A DNA stretch of 22,370 nt from Christensenella sp964494645. GTDB lineage: Bacteria > Bacillota > Clostridia > Christensenellales > Christensenellaceae. The stretch lies in NCBI GenBank assembly GCA_964494645.1, contig CAZBSH010000037.1, positions 1-22,370 on the forward strand. Direction: 5' to 3'. Position numbers and translations under genes: made by a program. A model generated the notes under the pieces. It had not been told where the DNA came from. It saw only the letters and a program-made list of their open reading frames with translations, and searched no databases. Numbering within the stretch: position 1 is the stretch's first letter; each line of letters opens with the position of its first letter. Positions 21,235 to 22,370 of the stretch are shown in pieces.

Positions 21235-22370
21235 ATGAGCTTGATTGACAGTGTAAGGGAAGCGGGGATTATTGGCGCAGGCGGCGCAGGGTTCCCGACA
21301 CATGTAAAAATCGGATGCCGGGCGGAATACGTGATTGGCAATGGCGCGGAGTGTGAGCCGTTGCTGCGCGTAGATCAACAACTGATGGCTAGGTATGCAC
21401 AGGATGTGGTCGCGGGTATTTTGGCGGTGAAACAACAGGTTGGCGCAAAAAAAGCGGTCATTTGTTTAAAGGAACATTATCATGACGCAGTACAGACTCT
21501 ACAAGAGGCTGCGCGCGGTGTTAACGATGTGGAAGTAAAACTTTTCAAAAGTTATTACCCCGCAGGGGATGAACAGCAAATGGTGTTTGAAGTAACGGGC
21601 AAGGTCATCCCTACAGGTGGTTTGCCGCTCGATGTGGGCGCGGTAGTATGTAATGTGAGTACACTGGTAAATATTTCGAACGCGCTTAAGGGACAGCCGG
21701 TGATAGAAAAGCTTGTAACGGTTGGCGCGCAAGTGGAGCATCCGATTACGTTGCGGGTGCCTGTCGGTACGCCGATATCGCTGTTGCTTGAGCGGGCGGG
21801 CGCACCAAAGGATATGAGCGGTTACACGGTGGTGATTGGTGGACCGTGCATGGGGAAATTGACAAAGGACCTAAATACGCCGGTAACAAAGACAACGGGC
21901 GGATTGCTCGTGATTGAGGATAACCATCCGTTGATTGCAAAAAAACAGGATAACATGGAACGTGATATACGTCTTGCGAAGGCGGTATGTTGCAATTGCA
22001 GTATGTGTACGCAAATGTGCCCGCGTAATGCGCTGGGGCTCAATGTGCAGCCGCACAAGGCAATGCGCGCGGTAGCACAAGGATCGGGAGCGCTTTTGGG
22101 AGCTGCAAATTCAGTTTTCTCGTGCTGTGATTGTGGCATTTGCACTTATTTCGCATGTAATTTCGGGTTGTCTCCATCTAAAATCATGCAGCGTTTGAAG
22201 TCGGGCATGATGCAGGAAGGGATAAAGCCACAGAAGGAAGTGCCTTTTGCGCCTGACGAGGGAATTGACGGAAAGCGTATTCCCGTTTCGCGCATGGTCG
22301 CACGGTTGGGGCTCATAAAATACGATGTGCCTGCTCCATTGGAAGATGCGTTGATGCATGTGGACAAGGT
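21235..22370 (+). CDS. pduS: PduS/RnfC-like iron-sulfur flavoprotein, cut by window end
   Basis: The first 378 residues of a protein expected to be about 440-450 long. The opening GIIGAGGAGFPTHVKIG is the glycine-rich motif of RnfC/NuoF/PduS. The middle (about 100-240) contains the SLBB-like region. Two [4Fe-4S] motifs follow: CxxCxxCxxxCP at 252-263 and a variant CxxCxxCxxxxC at 297-308. In Pdu compartments PduS is a flavin/iron-sulfur oxidoreductase linked to cobalamin reduction and to passing electrons across the shell. ATG 21235 is seven bases after GAGG; ATG 21229, in frame, is too close to it. The frame remains open at 22370. It could be a more general electron-transfer subunit rather than a cobalamin reductase, since no B12 enzyme is in view. 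Confidence 0.9.
   Translation, partial: MSLIDSVREAGIIGAGGAGFPTHVKIGCRAEYVIGNGAECEPLLRVDQQLMARYAQDVVAGILAVKQQVGAKKAVICLKEHYHDAVQTLQEAARGVNDVEVKLFKSYYPAGDEQQMVFEVTGKVIPTGGLPLDVGAVVCNVSTLVNISNALKGQPVIEKLVTVGAQVEHPITLRVPVGTPISLLLERAGAPKDMSGYTVVIGGPCMGKLTKDLNTPVTKTTGGLLVIEDNHPLIAKKQDNMERDIRLAKAVCCNCSMCTQMCPRNALGLNVQPHKAMRAVAQGSGALLGAANSVFSCCDCGICTYFACNFGLSPSKIMQRLKSGMMQEGIKPQKEVPFAPDEGIDGKRIPVSRMVARLGLIKYDVPAPLEDALMHVDK

Overview
The window looks like chromosomal DNA from a low-to-mid GC Gram-positive anaerobe of the class Clostridia. The evidence is strong purine-rich Shine-Dalgarno sites, sigma-A type promoters, U-tailed hairpin terminators, a SpoVB-type flippase, a SARP-type response regulator and a Pdu/Eut-like microcompartment operon. 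A Christensenellales-like gut bacterium is a guess only. No tRNA, rRNA, insertion sequence, phage gene or CRISPR array was seen, and no gene-free gap exceeds about 260 bases.

Region 1 (1-5270): a small four-helix membrane protein faces a convergent, cellulose-synthase-like family 2 glycosyltransferase (minus strand). Its C-terminus looks like a degenerate PilZ domain. Divergent from it is a two-gene signalling operon: a sensor kinase with an extracellular sugar-binding-like fold and a multi-helix membrane region, translationally coupled to a response regulator with a SARP/OmpR-like winged-helix output. A strong terminator closes it.

Region 2 (5300-14300): an Rrf2-family regulator with a CxCxC cluster and a likely operator; an HD-GYP cyclic-di-GMP phosphodiesterase three bases ahead of a 1616-residue secreted surface protein (NlpC/P60 peptidase, GLUG-like beta-helix, wall-anchor-like tail); a terminator; a lipoprotein with a small beta-carbonic anhydrase; a terminator; and an Ohr peroxidase with its own terminator.

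Region 3 (14303-17713): a membrane-bound PAS-GGDEF-PAS diguanylate cyclase with an intact inhibitory site, then a SpoVB/MurJ-type lipid flippase ended by a terminator.

Region 4 (17737 to the end): the start of a bacterial microcompartment (BMC) operon behind a sigma-A promoter overlaid by two palindromes. Order: PduL phosphotransacylase, a flavoprotein-like protein, two overlapping BMC-P vertex proteins, CoA-acylating aldehyde dehydrogenase, and a PduS/RnfC-like iron-sulfur flavoprotein cut by the window edge. Together they would oxidise a toxic aldehyde to acyl-CoA inside a shell, make acyl-phosphate from it, and recycle the NADH through the iron-sulfur protein. The signature enzyme that makes the aldehyde and the hexameric shell proteins are not in the window, so the substrate cannot be named.

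Two themes link regions. Cyclic-di-GMP proteins (degenerate PilZ-like glycosyltransferase, HD-GYP, GGDEF) sit beside surface and envelope genes. A TGATATCAT-type palindrome lies in three separate promoters: Rrf2, GGDEF and BMC.
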